Shown: positions 43,474 through 52,290, numbered from the stretch's first letter. The stretch: 64,000 nucleotides of DNA from Viridibacterium silvisoli (GCF_036017035.1 NZ_JAYXHS010000001.1:372001-436000), one strand, 5' to 3'. Notes: a model not told the origin generated them from the letters alone. A program made the numbers and translations.

Positions 43474-43956
43474 ATGACGGAACTTCAAGCCCTTCTGAAG
43501 AACATCCCGATCCTTCCTGATTGGGCAAAGCTAGTGGTCGTCAATTTGCTTGGAGTTTATGTGGTTCTTCAGGCAATTCACCTAATACTCAAGAAGCTGC
43601 AATCACCAGAAATACGATCAGCACTGAATGTGGTGAAGAACCTCAGTGGCGAAGCCTTGCGTACCGCCTCGCGTTCACTTCAACTTCCCGTTGAGCGTCC
43701 AAGACTCGCGCTGCTTAGTCTTGTGCTGAACGCCGCGCTTTATTATGTCTTCGCACTAATATTTTTTGCTTATTTCGGATTTCTGCTGATACTCGCCAGC
43801 ACTGCGCCTAATACTTCATTGGCAAACCGCTTAATAGCGTTTGCCGCATCAGCGTTTTTTATTATCGTCACCCGCTGGTATTACGCGTCAGCCGAACGAC
43901 AACGAATTGCTGTCGTGGAGCGCTGGAAAGCACTTGGGAGCGAGCGTGACTCCTAA
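43474..43956 (+). CDS. Small membrane protein, unknown function
   Basis: A 160-residue protein I do not recognise. Predicted membrane segments are about 20-40 (LVVVNLLGVYVVLQAIHLIL), 78-105 (LSLVLNAALYYVFALIFFAYFG, continuing) and 118-138 (RLIAFAASAFFIIVTRWYY). The cytoplasmic end is charged (ASAERQRIAVVERWK). ATG 43474 is the first plausible start; its ribosome site is weak. AT-rich codons (aat, att, ttt) set it apart from its surroundings. Confidence 0.6.
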   Translation: MTELQALLKNIPILPDWAKLVVVNLLGVYVVLQAIHLILKKLQSPEIRSALNVVKNLSGEALRTASRSLQLPVERPRLALLSLVLNAALYYVFALIFFAYFGFLLILASTAPNTSLANRLIAFAASAFFIIVTRWYYASAERQRIAVVERWKALGSERDS

Positions 43957-44033
43957 CCACTCCGTCGAGAGATCTTCCACAGGTTGCGCTTCCGGGTTCC
44001 CTTCACCTCCACGTCCGTCCCGTCACAGATTCG

Positions 44034-44603
44034 ATGAGCGATCCAACGCTAACCTTTGCGAATCAAGCTGAGTGGGAGTCCTGGCTTGCGCGCAATGGGA
44101 GCACGACATCCGGTGCGTGGCTTCGCCTTGCAAAGAAAGGCGCCGATCAGCAGACAGTTTCCTATGCCGAAGCACTCGAAAGTGCGCTTTGCCATGGCTG
44201 GATTGATGGCAAGAAACAGACGGAGAGCGATCACTTCTGGCTCCAGCGATTCACGCCCCGGACTCCCAGAAGTATCTGGTCACAGGTCAACAAAGCGAAA
44301 GCTGAGGCCCTGATTTCTGCGGGAAGGATGCAAGCTGCCGGGTTGAAGGAAGTCGAGCGCGCCAGACAGGACGGGCGCTGGGAGAGAGCGTATGCATCGG
44401 CGAGTAAATCGACCATTCCCGATGACCTGCAAGCCGCCCTCGATGCCAACGCGGAGGCCAGGGTGTTTTTCGCCACGCTCAATAGCCAGAACCGATACGC
44501 CATTCTTTTCAGGATCCAGAACGTCAAGAAGGCGGAGACACGTGCCAGGAAGATCGCGCAGTTCATCGAGATGTTGGCCAACGGCGAGAAACTCCATCCT
44601 TAG
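44034..44603 (+). CDS. YdeI/OmpD-associated family protein
   Basis: A 189-residue cytoplasmic protein of the YdeI family. Signature segments are WESWLARNGSTTSGAWLRLAK, YAEALESALCHGWIDGKKQ, FTPRTPRSIWSQVNKAKAEAL and the C-terminal NVKKAETRARKIAQFIEMLANG. The family is linked to peptide or bacteriocin resistance in some species, with no defined biochemical activity. ATG 44034. It is a frequent passenger in mobile gene strings, consistent with its setting here. Confidence 0.9.
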   Translation: MSDPTLTFANQAEWESWLARNGSTTSGAWLRLAKKGADQQTVSYAEALESALCHGWIDGKKQTESDHFWLQRFTPRTPRSIWSQVNKAKAEALISAGRMQAAGLKEVERARQDGRWERAYASASKSTIPDDLQAALDANAEARVFFATLNSQNRYAILFRIQNVKKAETRARKIAQFIEMLANGEKLHP

Positions 44604-44735
44604 CACCTGCGTTCCGGGTGGGCATTCAACAAGGATGTCGCCCTGCGCAGCAAGCCACCATGTGCTTGCGTTCTCCAGGTGGATTGTCGCTGCGCTCCTC
44701 CCTCTACCCACCGAAGTCTGCTTCGAGGTATGTCC

Positions 44736-45161
44736 ATGACTCACTCTGCGATTCTCCCTCCCATGTTTGCGATGGTTCTCGTCACCATGCTCGTATGGGT
44801 GCGTCTATACGTTGTGCGTCTTGCGGAGATGCGCGCCAAGCGCATTCGCCCGCAGCAGATTGCAAGCTCAACTCAAGCGGCCTCGCTCTTGAGCGATACG
44901 CAGGCGTCCGACAATTTCCGCAACCTTTTCGAGGTGCCAGTCCTGTTCCATGTCTGCTGCGTATTGGCTTTCTCCGCTCATGCAGAGAGCACAGCATTGG
45001 TCGCCTTGGCGTGGACGTATGCAATGCTGCGGGCCCTACATAGTTTTATTCACTGCACCTACAACCGGGTCATGCACCGTTTCCTGGTCTATGTTTCGAG
45101 CACCCTTGTGCTGTTCGCAATGTGGGGCGTGTTGGGCTTCGCGTTACTTGTCGCACACTGA
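44736..45161 (+). CDS. MAPEG-family membrane protein
   Basis: A 141-residue protein with four membrane helices (about 5-25, 65-85, 90-110, 118-140). The MAPEG signature is NLFEVPVLFHVCCVLAF with YNRVMHRFLVYVSSTLVLF. ATG 44736 is preferred over 44730 because GAGG then lies 7 bases upstream. Eukaryotic relatives are glutathione-linked enzymes; the bacterial short forms have no settled function. Confidence 0.85.
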   Translation: MTHSAILPPMFAMVLVTMLVWVRLYVVRLAEMRAKRIRPQQIASSTQAASLLSDTQASDNFRNLFEVPVLFHVCCVLAFSAHAESTALVALAWTYAMLRALHSFIHCTYNRVMHRFLVYVSSTLVLFAMWGVLGFALLVAH

Positions 45162-45246
45162 AGCGGCCTGCGAATCCTCCTCGTCTGGTTGTCGCTACGC
45201 GCCGACGCCACCCCGAACCCTCACCACCTTGCCAAGGAGATTTCAG

Positions 45247-45804
45247 ATGCCGATATATGTGATCCCGCACATGCAGCAGGACGGAAAGAATTGCTGGTGG
45301 TGGGCCATAAAAATGATAAAGCACTACCACCGCAACCTGGCTGACAAGAGTGAGATTGATATCGCGCTCAAGCGGATGAATCTGGTTTTCAAGTCACCAG
45401 AGGGTGGCTTGAGTTCGGACGAGATTGAAAAGTTGAAGGACTACAATTTCTCCCCGGTCCCACTGTCCATGTTCGGCCCGGAAAAATGCAGCGCAACGGA
45501 CCTTGAAACCACCCTGCAGCAGCTGGGCCCACTTTTCTGTGGCGTCTTCACCAATCAGTTCTCATGGAAGTCCAATCATGCTCTTGTAATTTCAGGGGCC
45601 GGGTACGACCCGGACAAGCAGGAAAGCATTTTCTGGTTCAATGATCCCGCAAGTGAAACCGGCCCAAACCCATGGCCGCTAGACTTTCTGTTGATGCTGA
45701 CCAAGTTCATCGATCTGAAGACAGGAGAGAAGGTCATTCCGCGAGTGACTCCCCTGTGGTACTACTCGGGCGCCCGTTTGCAGATTCACCCAGGCGAAGC
45801 CTAG
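45247..45804 (+). CDS. Papain-like cysteine protease fold protein
   Basis: A 185-residue protein. ATG 45247 is 6 bases after AAGGAGA. The papain-like triad is readable: Cys16 in DGKNCWWWAIKMI, His111 in SNHALVISGAGYD, and Asn132-Asp133 in FWFNDPAS. This matches the bacterial 'papain-like cysteine protease' group that includes type III and VI effectors such as AvrRpt2 relatives. No signal peptide is seen, so it is either intracellular or exported by a specialised route. No secretion genes are nearby. Last gene of the AT-richer string. Confidence 0.72.
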   Translation: MPIYVIPHMQQDGKNCWWWAIKMIKHYHRNLADKSEIDIALKRMNLVFKSPEGGLSSDEIEKLKDYNFSPVPLSMFGPEKCSATDLETTLQQLGPLFCGVFTNQFSWKSNHALVISGAGYDPDKQESIFWFNDPASETGPNPWPLDFLLMLTKFIDLKTGEKVIPRVTPLWYYSGARLQIHPGEA

Positions 45805-45826
45805 GGAGCAAACCTCCTTGGCGGAT

Positions 45827-45853
45827 TGTCACAAACTCACCGCCTCATCCGTC
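45827..45853 (+). promoter_or_regulatory. ECF41 promoter upstream of its own sigma gene
   Basis: TGTCACA (45827-45833), 16 bases, CGTC (45850-45853). This is exactly the published ECF41 promoter consensus (TGTCACA-N16-CGTC). It lies 43 bases before the sigma factor ATG, so the gene is autoregulated. Confidence 0.9.
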
Positions 45854-45896
45854 TGGTCAGATACGCTGCCCTCAGCGGACACATGAACTGACCGAC

Positions 45897-46841
45897 ATGA
45901 CCGACAAACTCGAAACATTCAATGCCCACCGCCGTCACTTGATGGCAGTGGCGTATCGCATGCTCGGCACACGTGCCGACGCGGAAGACGTCTTGCAGGA
46001 GGCCTGGCTACGCTGGCAGGCGACCGAGATGCCCGACCTGCGCTCAGCCGAGGCCTGGTTGATGACGATCACCACGCGGCTGTGTATCGACCGCCTGCGT
46101 ACGCTGCGTACTGAGCGCGAGCATTACACCGGGCCGTGGTTGCCGGAGCCTACGCTCGACGCCAGCCTCTTCGAGCTTGCTTCACCGGACCCGACACCCG
46201 AGCACATGGTGGAACTGGCGAGTGATTTGTCAGTGGCTTTCCTCGCGGTGCTGGAACGCCTGTCGCCGGACGAGCGTGCTGCCTTCCTGCTGCGCGAGGT
46301 TTTCGATTTCGACTACGACGAGATTGCGGAGATGCTCGAACGCAACGAGGTGGCCTGTCGTCAGCTGGTGCATCGTGCGAAGACCCGTGTGCATGACGAG
46401 CGACCGCGCATCACGGTGAATCGCGAGGCGCACAGGGCCTTGCTGGATCGCTTCAGGGATGCGGCTCGCACTGGCGAGCGGACAAAGCTGGAGGCTTTGT
46501 TCGCGACGGATGCGCAGTTCGTTGCCGATGGTGGCGGCAAGGTGCTGTCGGTGCTCAAGGCGCTGCATGGCGCCGAGCGCATCGTGCGTTTCTTCGAGGT
46601 GGTGGCACGCCGTGCAGGTGAGCACTTGAGCTACCAGCACGCACTCATCAATGGCGAGCCGGGCTTGCTGCGTTACTGGGACGGCAAGCTGGATGCGGTG
46701 ATGACGTTGATCACCGATGGTGAGCAGATCCTCGCTTGCTACATCCTGCGCAACCCGGAAAAACTCGCCAATGTGCCGGCTGCCTATCTCGACGAGAAAA
46801 TTTACCTGAGTAATTCAGCGGGGCTGTCACAAAGGCACTGA
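45897..46841 (+). CDS. ECF41-family sigma factor with SnoaL-like C-terminal domain
   Basis: A 314-residue extracytoplasmic-function sigma factor. Region 2 spans about 10-75 (AYRMLGTRADAEDVLQEAWLRW) and region 4 about 110-165 (LSPDERAAFLLREVFDFDYDEIAEML). The linker WLPEP (81-85) and C-terminal DGGGK (211-215) and NPEKL (286-290) are the hallmark motifs of ECF41. In that group the fused NTF2-like domain replaces a separate anti-sigma factor and controls activity. ATG 45897 is chosen; the longer open frame lacks family similarity. Its own promoter and that of the next gene match the ECF41 consensus exactly. Confidence 0.95.
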   Translation: MTDKLETFNAHRRHLMAVAYRMLGTRADAEDVLQEAWLRWQATEMPDLRSAEAWLMTITTRLCIDRLRTLRTEREHYTGPWLPEPTLDASLFELASPDPTPEHMVELASDLSVAFLAVLERLSPDERAAFLLREVFDFDYDEIAEMLERNEVACRQLVHRAKTRVHDERPRITVNREAHRALLDRFRDAARTGERTKLEALFATDAQFVADGGGKVLSVLKALHGAERIVRFFEVVARRAGEHLSYQHALINGEPGLLRYWDGKLDAVMTLITDGEQILACYILRNPEKLANVPAAYLDEKIYLSNSAGLSQRH

Positions 46842-46851
46842 GCCCTGCGTC
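46825..46851 (+). promoter_or_regulatory. Second ECF41 promoter, driving the AhpD-like gene
   Basis: TGTCACA (46825-46831), 16 bases, CGTC (46848-46851). It starts inside the last codons of the sigma gene and lies about 200 bases before the carboxymuconolactone-decarboxylase-type gene, the standard ECF41 target. Confidence 0.88.
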
Positions 46852-46932
46852 TTGTGGGTGTGCAGCAAGGTCTCCATGAAGCGCTGCACGAATCAACCAG
46901 ACAGCTTGCAGGCCGCACGCAGGTCGGTGATC

Positions 46933-46960
46933 CGTCATTCTCGTGAAAGCGGGAACGACG
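46933..46960. repeat. Degenerate REP-like copy, family A
   Basis: CGTCATTCTCGTGAAAGCGG and flanking bases resemble the family A unit at 9173 and 15529, with a shortened right arm. It lies in the leader between the ECF41 promoter and the AhpD-like gene. Confidence 0.65.
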
Positions 46961-47050
46961 AAGATCCCTTGAGCCCGATTGCATTGATCGGGCGGCCCCC
47001 CCGGCGTGGCATGCATTCTCCAATCCACTGCACACAAGGACTGACTCATC

Positions 47051-47506
47051 ATGAGCACACCCCATACCGCTCCACGCCTGCCTTACGGAAAACTCGCCGC
47101 GCAGCAGACGCAGGCCCTCATCGCCTTCAGCAGCGCCGTCAAGGAGAGCAGCATCGGCGTCGCCCTCGTCGACCTGATCTTCCTGCGCGTGTCGCAGATC
47201 AACGGCTGCGCATACTGCATCGACTCGCACTGGCAAGACCTCGTCAAGCAAGGCCGCGACGCGCGTCACCTCAACTCGCTGGCAGCCTGGCAGGAGTCGC
47301 CCTTCTTCTCGCCGCGCGAACGCGCTGCGCTGGGCTGGGTCGATGCGCTGACACGCTCGCAACACGAATTGCAGGACGCCGCTTTCGCCGGGCTGCAGGC
47401 CCACTTCTCTGATCAGGAGATCGCAGAGGTCACCATGGCGATCGCCAACATGAATGCGTGGAACCGCATCGGCGTCGGCATGCGGGTGCCGGTTGCTACG
47501 GCATAG
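47051..47506 (+). CDS. Carboxymuconolactone decarboxylase/AhpD-like protein, ECF41 target
   Basis: A 151-residue AhpD-like protein. The redox centre CxxC with following His is Cys53-x-x-Cys56 and His60 in INGCAYCIDSHW. Such proteins act as small peroxidase-system reductants or detoxifying enzymes. It is the usual partner gene of ECF41 sigma factors and here sits behind an exact ECF41 promoter (46825-46851). ATG 47051, with AAGGA some way upstream. A terminator follows. Confidence 0.93.
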   Translation: MSTPHTAPRLPYGKLAAQQTQALIAFSSAVKESSIGVALVDLIFLRVSQINGCAYCIDSHWQDLVKQGRDARHLNSLAAWQESPFFSPRERAALGWVDALTRSQHELQDAAFAGLQAHFSDQEIAEVTMAIANMNAWNRIGVGMRVPVATA

Positions 47507-47529
47507 GCACCGGCCATCCTCGCACTGAC

Positions 47530-47556
47530 ACGGCCGGAGCTGCCCGGCCGTTTCTT
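47530..47556 (+). terminator. Terminator after AhpD-like gene
   Basis: An 8-bp stem (47530-47537 with 47544-47551) with a 6-base loop and TTCTT tail. Confidence 0.8.
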
Positions 47557-47702
47557 CGCCCCTCTTTCACGATGCCCGCCGGACCGCTACAGTGCTCAGG
47601 GCGGCAATGCTGCCGCAGGCGACGGTCACGCATGACCGTCATCTTTCTGTGCCGTTGCCCTGCGACGTCCGCAAGGCAGGGCCAGCATACGGGAGGCGGG
47701 GT

Positions 47703-48683
47703 ATGTCGGTATTCCTGGAAGTCGAGCACGTCACGACCTACCGCTACAACCAGCCCGTTGCCTTCGGTCCGCATCGCCTGATGTTCCGGCCGCGCGCCGC
47801 GCATGACATCCGGGTCCTGCGGGCGACGCTGGATGTCTCGCCCCATAGCAAGCAGTACTGGGTGCAGGACGTATTCTCGAACTCCGTAGCCGTTGTCGAG
47901 CCCTTGATCGAAGCAGACAGGCTGACGCTGCATGCGCGCTTCGTGATCGAGCACTTCGGCGTGCAGAACCTCGAACTGCCGCTGGCGCCTGAGGCTGAGA
48001 ACTACCCCTTCCAGTACGGCGCGGAAGAGAGTCGCGATCTCGCCGCCTTCCTGCCACCACAGTACCCCGAGGATCAGGCACAGCTACTCGAGTGGGTGGC
48101 GCAGTTCCTGCCCCGGCGCGGCACCATCCACACCCGCGACATCCTCGCCAACCTGAACGCCGCGATCCGCAGCGATTTCCACTACCAGGCGCGTGACGCC
48201 ATGGGCACACAACGCCCGGCCGAGACCCTGAACGCCAGGCAGGGCACCTGTCGCGATTTCGCCCTGTTGATGATGGAGGCCGTGCGCAGCCTGGGGCTCG
48301 CCGCGCGCTTCGTGTCGGGCTACCTGTATGACATGACACTGGACACGCCCGCCACGCCGGCGATCAGCAACAGCAGCCTGCAACAAGGCACGCGCCAGAT
48401 CGAAAGCCGCGATGAAGTGCCGGTGCAAGGCGCCGGTGCTACGCACGCCTGGCTGCATGTCTTCCTGCCCGGCGCAGGCTGGGTTCCCTACGACCCGACG
48501 AACACACTCGTGGGCGGCACGGACCTGATCCGCGTGGCGTATACGCGCAAACCGGAGCAGGCCGCGCCGGTATCGGGCGCATGGTTCGGCGCTGCAGAGG
48601 ACTTTGCCGGCATGGACGTGCAGGTCAGCGTGCGTCGTCTGGACGGGCCGGGCGACGCTGCCTCCGACACCGTCGCGGAATGA
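47703..48683 (+). CDS. Transglutaminase-like cysteine protease-fold protein
   Basis: A 326-residue cytoplasmic protein. The start at 47703 (MSVFLEVEHVTTYRYNQPVA) follows GGGAGG; the frame is open further upstream. The N-terminal beta domain (about 1-95) of bacterial transglutaminase-like proteins is followed by the core: Cys in ARQGTCRDFALLMMEA, His in GATHAWLHVFLPGAGW and Asp in YDPTN. Cells often carry several such genes next to circularly permuted ATP-grasp and alpha-E proteins, which are absent here. Peptide-bond cleavage or cross-linking is possible; substrate unknown. Confidence 0.9.
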   Translation: MSVFLEVEHVTTYRYNQPVAFGPHRLMFRPRAAHDIRVLRATLDVSPHSKQYWVQDVFSNSVAVVEPLIEADRLTLHARFVIEHFGVQNLELPLAPEAENYPFQYGAEESRDLAAFLPPQYPEDQAQLLEWVAQFLPRRGTIHTRDILANLNAAIRSDFHYQARDAMGTQRPAETLNARQGTCRDFALLMMEAVRSLGLAARFVSGYLYDMTLDTPATPAISNSSLQQGTRQIESRDEVPVQGAGATHAWLHVFLPGAGWVPYDPTNTLVGGTDLIRVAYTRKPEQAAPVSGAWFGAAEDFAGMDVQVSVRRLDGPGDAASDTVAE

Positions 48684-48743
48684 GCCCGGCCACCCCGGGT
48701 AAGCCCACACATCCGCGATTGCCCCTACCAACTGGAGCGCACC

Positions 48744-49172
48744 ATGAACGCCTCTGAATCAACCTCTCCGCGTGATGCCGTAATCCTTGAACCGGGCCAG
48801 GGGCGCGCCTACCCGATGGGTCGCATTGCCGCCGTATTCAAGGCGGATGGCGCGGAAACGCAAGGCCGCTACTCCATCTCTGAGTGGAGCCTCGAACCAC
48901 ACACGCAAGGCCCGGGGCCGCACTCGCATGACGAGGACGACATCTTCTACGTTATCGAAGGAACCATGAGCGTGCTGATCGGCGAACACTGGACCCACGC
49001 AACCAGAGGCTCGTTCGTGCTCGTCCCCGGCGGCACGCTTCACGACTTCGAGAACAGGACAGGCGAACGCGCGGCCGTGCTGAACCTCTCCATCCCGGGA
49101 GACTTCGAGCAGGCCATGCCCGGCATCGCGGCATGGTTTGCAGAGCACCCACCGAAGAGCACCGACCCCTGA
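48744..49172 (+). CDS. Cupin-domain protein
   Basis: A 142-residue single cupin. The metal-binding motifs are PGPHSHDEDDIFYVIEGTM (motif 1) and PGGTLHDFENR (motif 2), giving a three-His/one-Glu site. Cupins of this length include small dioxygenases, isomerases and sensors; no further assignment is possible. ATG 48744 with GGAG upstream. Two genes of the string (cupin, then epimerase) are 21 bases apart and likely co-transcribed. Confidence 0.88.
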   Translation: MNASESTSPRDAVILEPGQGRAYPMGRIAAVFKADGAETQGRYSISEWSLEPHTQGPGPHSHDEDDIFYVIEGTMSVLIGEHWTHATRGSFVLVPGGTLHDFENRTGERAAVLNLSIPGDFEQAMPGIAAWFAEHPPKSTDP

Positions 49173-49193
49173 GCCGTTTTCACAGAGAAGACC

Positions 49194-49871
49194 ATGAAGG
49201 TGATTCTGTTCGGAGCAAGCGGCATGGTCGGGCAAGCCGTGCTGCGTGAGTGCATGAATGATTCCGGCATCGAAAAAGTGCTTTCGATCGCGCGCAGCCC
49301 GAGCGGATTCAAGCACCTCAAGTTCGAAGAGAAGACCCAGCCCGATCTCTCTGACCTCTCCGCAATGGAAGAGGATCTGATCGGTTACCACGCATGCTTC
49401 TATTGCCTCGGCGTCTCTTCAGCCGGCATGAGTGAAGCGGCGTATCGCAGCATCACATTTGATCTGACCCTGGCCGCCGCAAGACCACTTGCCCGGCTCA
49501 ATCCGGGCATGAGCTTCATCTACATCTCCGGCGCGGGAACCGATAGCAGTGAGCGCGGACGCAGCATGTGGGCACGGGTCAAGGGCGCAACCGAGAACGC
49601 CTTGCTGATGCTGCCCTTCAAAGCCGTGATGTTCCGTCCTGGCGGCATCATTCCGATGCACGGGATCCAGTCAAAGACACGCAGCTATCGCTTGCTGTAT
49701 TCGCTGACACGCCCCCTGTGGGGCGTCATGCTGGCTGCGTTCCCGCAGTCGGTCAGCACGTCGGAACAGGTCGCGCGCGCGATGATTGCCGTTGCGCGAC
49801 AGGGCGCGCCGCAATCCATCATGGAAGTGCGAGACATCAATGCTGCAGCCGGCAGGGCTGCCAGCGCTTAG
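49194..49871 (+). CDS. NAD(P)-binding epimerase-type protein
   Basis: A 225-residue Rossmann protein of the atypical SDR group. The cofactor loop is MKVILFGASGMVGQAVLREC. Later segments are FYCLGVSSAGM and FIYISGAGTDSSERGRSMWARVKGATEN, where the Lys may stand in for the usual YxxxK. It is related to short epimerase-like proteins of unknown substrate. It is 21 bases after the cupin gene and converges with priA. Confidence 0.85.
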   Translation: MKVILFGASGMVGQAVLRECMNDSGIEKVLSIARSPSGFKHLKFEEKTQPDLSDLSAMEEDLIGYHACFYCLGVSSAGMSEAAYRSITFDLTLAAARPLARLNPGMSFIYISGAGTDSSERGRSMWARVKGATENALLMLPFKAVMFRPGGIIPMHGIQSKTRSYRLLYSLTRPLWGVMLAAFPQSVSTSEQVARAMIAVARQGAPQSIMEVRDINAAAGRAASA

Positions 49872-49899
49872 GGCGAAACCCGCGCCCCCACGCGTACCG

Positions 49900-52140
49900 C
49901 TAGAGATCGCCCGGATCCACGTCCAGATGCCAGCGCAGGTCACGTGGCAGTCGCATGGCATGCAGGCCCATGACCCAGCTCGTCAGCAGCGTTTGCAGCA
50001 TGGCGCGCGAATCAGCCTCGATGACAAGTTGTGCGCGCTCGAGGCGCGCGCGGCGCACGAGACGCATCGGCACGGGATCGAACAGGCGTACCGGCAGGCT
50101 GGTTTCGGTGGTGATCATTTGCGCGGCCATGCGCGTGATCCTGAGGAACTCGACAGCCTCCTTCAGCTCCGGCGCTTCCGCGCGCAGCACGGCGTGATAG
50201 CTGTAGGGCGGAAAGCCGGCCTGCTTGCGCTCGCCGAGTTGCATGGCGGCGAAACCAGGAAAGTCCTGTGACGCAAGGTGGCGGAATAGCGGGTGATCGA
50301 CGAACTCGGTCTGGATCAAGACCTCGCCGGGCAATTCCGCGCGCCCTGCCCGACCGGCAACCTGCATGAGCTGCTGGAACAGACGCTCGGGTGCGCGGTA
50401 GTCGGAGGAATACAGCGAGGCGTCGGAGCCGACGATGCCGACCAGCGTGAGGCGCGGGAAGTCGTGCCCCTTGGCGAGCATCTGCGTGCCGATGAGGATG
50501 TCCACTTCGCCCGAGTCGATCTGGCTGCGCACGGCGGCCCACTGCGCCGGCGTCTTCACCGAGTCGCGGTCGACGCGCAGGATGCGCGCGGTCGGAAAGT
50601 ACTCACCCAGGCGCTCTTCAAGGCGCTGCGTGCCACGGCCAAAGGCGTGCACGTCATGGCTGCCACAGTCCGGACAGGTACGCGGTACTCTTTCTTCCGC
50701 CCCGCAATGATGGCAACGCAGGATGGCGTCGGCCTGATGGAACACCATGTTCGCCGAGCAGTGCTTGCAGGCACTGACCCAGTTGCAGGTCGGGCAGGTA
50801 ATGACAGGCGCGTAGCCTCGACGATTCAGGAATACCAGGCTCTGCTCGCGACGCTCCAGACGTTCGCGCAGAGCTTCGACGAGATGCGGGGAGAGCCCCT
50901 GATCGAGCTTGATGCGCCGCGTGTCGATGAGCCTCACTGAAGGCGGCGCTTCGGCGACGGCGCGCTGCGTCAATGACAAACGGGTGTAGCGCCCTGCATC
51001 GGCATGCAACCAGCTCTCCAGCGAAGGGGTTGCCGAACCCAGAACGATGGGAATGCCTTCGTTACGCGCCCGCCACACGGCCATGTCACGTGCCGAGTAG
51101 CGCAGACCTTCCTGCTGCTTGAACGACGCGTCATGTTCTTCGTCCACGACGATCAGCCCGAGATTCGGCAACGGCGCGAAGACGGACAAACGTGTGCCCA
51201 GCACGATGTCGACTTCGCCACGCAGCGCCTGCACGAAGCCGCGCGAGCGCGCGCCGTCGGCAAGGCCGCTGTGCAGGGAAACAAGACGCGCGCCGGGGAA
51301 GCGCCCGGCGACACGTTCGAGCAATTGCGGCGTCAGCCCGATCTCGGGCACCAGCATGAGGGCGGACTTGCCTTGCCCCAGCGTCGCAGCGATGAGCTGC
51401 AGATATACCTCGGTCTTGCCACTGCCGGTAATGCCATGCAGGAGGAAGCTCTCGAAGCGCCCGAGCGAAGCGCTCATGGCGGCCACGGCTGCCGCCTGCT
51501 GGGGATTGAGCGCCATGGCGTCGAGCATGGCGACGTCACCACTGACTGCGACCACCTCGAGCCAACCCTTGTTGCGCGCATCACGCAGGCCCGTCGCCGC
51601 GCCCTCGTCGAGCTGTTCCAGCATGGCGCTGCGGCGCATGGGTCCTGCGCTGCTGACGAGACTCACGGCCGCCAAGGCCCGCGTGAGTTTCTTCGCCGCC
51701 GCCAACGCTGCGCGCCCTTCTGCCGTCGCGGCGAGCAGCGGATCATCCTCGCGCGGCAGGCGCACCGCGCGCTTGAGCCCCGGCGGCAGCGCTGTCGCGA
51801 TCACCTCGCCAAGCGGGTGCTGGTAATAGCGCGCGGCGAACTCCGCCATGGCCAACCAGGGGCCTGGCAAGGGTGGAACATCGATGAGCAGTTCGCGCAG
51901 CGGCTTGAGTTTATCGTGCGACATGGCATCCGCCGGGTCGAGCGCGACGATCACGCCAGTCTTCTCGCCAGGGCCGAAAGGCACGCGGGCACACAGGCCA
52001 ACGGAGAGCCCATCGCGGTCTTCCACGAGGTAATCGAACAGGCGGGGTTTGGGCAAAGGCAGCGCAATGCGAGCCACCCGCAGCGCCACACGGCGGGCCG
52101 CGCCAACGCCCCCGTTTTCCGGCGAAACGGGCGACGTCAC
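49900..52140 (-). CDS. priA: Primosomal replication protein PriA
   Basis: A 746-residue helicase that restarts stalled replication forks. The N-terminal DNA-binding domain starts VALRVARIALPLPKPRLFDYLV. Helicase motifs are HGITGSGKTEVYLQ (Walker A), VDEEHDASFKQQ (Walker B), LGSATPSLESW and MLAKGHDFP with QVAGRAGR. Eight zinc-binding cysteines lie in CPTCNWVSACKHC and CHHCGAEERVPRTCPDCG. Length is close to E. coli PriA. The gene follows hemE on the same strand across a 522-base AT-rich gap with DnaA-box-like sites. Confidence 0.97.
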   Translation of the reverse strand: MTSPVSPENGGVGAARRVALRVARIALPLPKPRLFDYLVEDRDGLSVGLCARVPFGPGEKTGVIVALDPADAMSHDKLKPLRELLIDVPPLPGPWLAMAEFAARYYQHPLGEVIATALPPGLKRAVRLPREDDPLLAATAEGRAALAAAKKLTRALAAVSLVSSAGPMRRSAMLEQLDEGAATGLRDARNKGWLEVVAVSGDVAMLDAMALNPQQAAAVAAMSASLGRFESFLLHGITGSGKTEVYLQLIAATLGQGKSALMLVPEIGLTPQLLERVAGRFPGARLVSLHSGLADGARSRGFVQALRGEVDIVLGTRLSVFAPLPNLGLIVVDEEHDASFKQQEGLRYSARDMAVWRARNEGIPIVLGSATPSLESWLHADAGRYTRLSLTQRAVAEAPPSVRLIDTRRIKLDQGLSPHLVEALRERLERREQSLVFLNRRGYAPVITCPTCNWVSACKHCSANMVFHQADAILRCHHCGAEERVPRTCPDCGSHDVHAFGRGTQRLEERLGEYFPTARILRVDRDSVKTPAQWAAVRSQIDSGEVDILIGTQMLAKGHDFPRLTLVGIVGSDASLYSSDYRAPERLFQQLMQVAGRAGRAELPGEVLIQTEFVDHPLFRHLASQDFPGFAAMQLGERKQAGFPPYSYHAVLRAEAPELKEAVEFLRITRMAAQMITTETSLPVRLFDPVPMRLVRRARLERAQLVIEADSRAMLQTLLTSWVMGLHAMRLPRDLRWHLDVDPGDL

Positions 52141-52290
52141 CCTATTCGCTCCGGCTCATCTTGGGGCATGCGCGCTTCGTGCGAGGCAGGCCGGCTTGAA
52201 AAGGTAGTGACATCATTAACTTGCGACACATTGATGAGGCAAAAGATGAGCTATTTCCTGCAAGCCGTTGCCGGTGAATTCCAAATTTCC

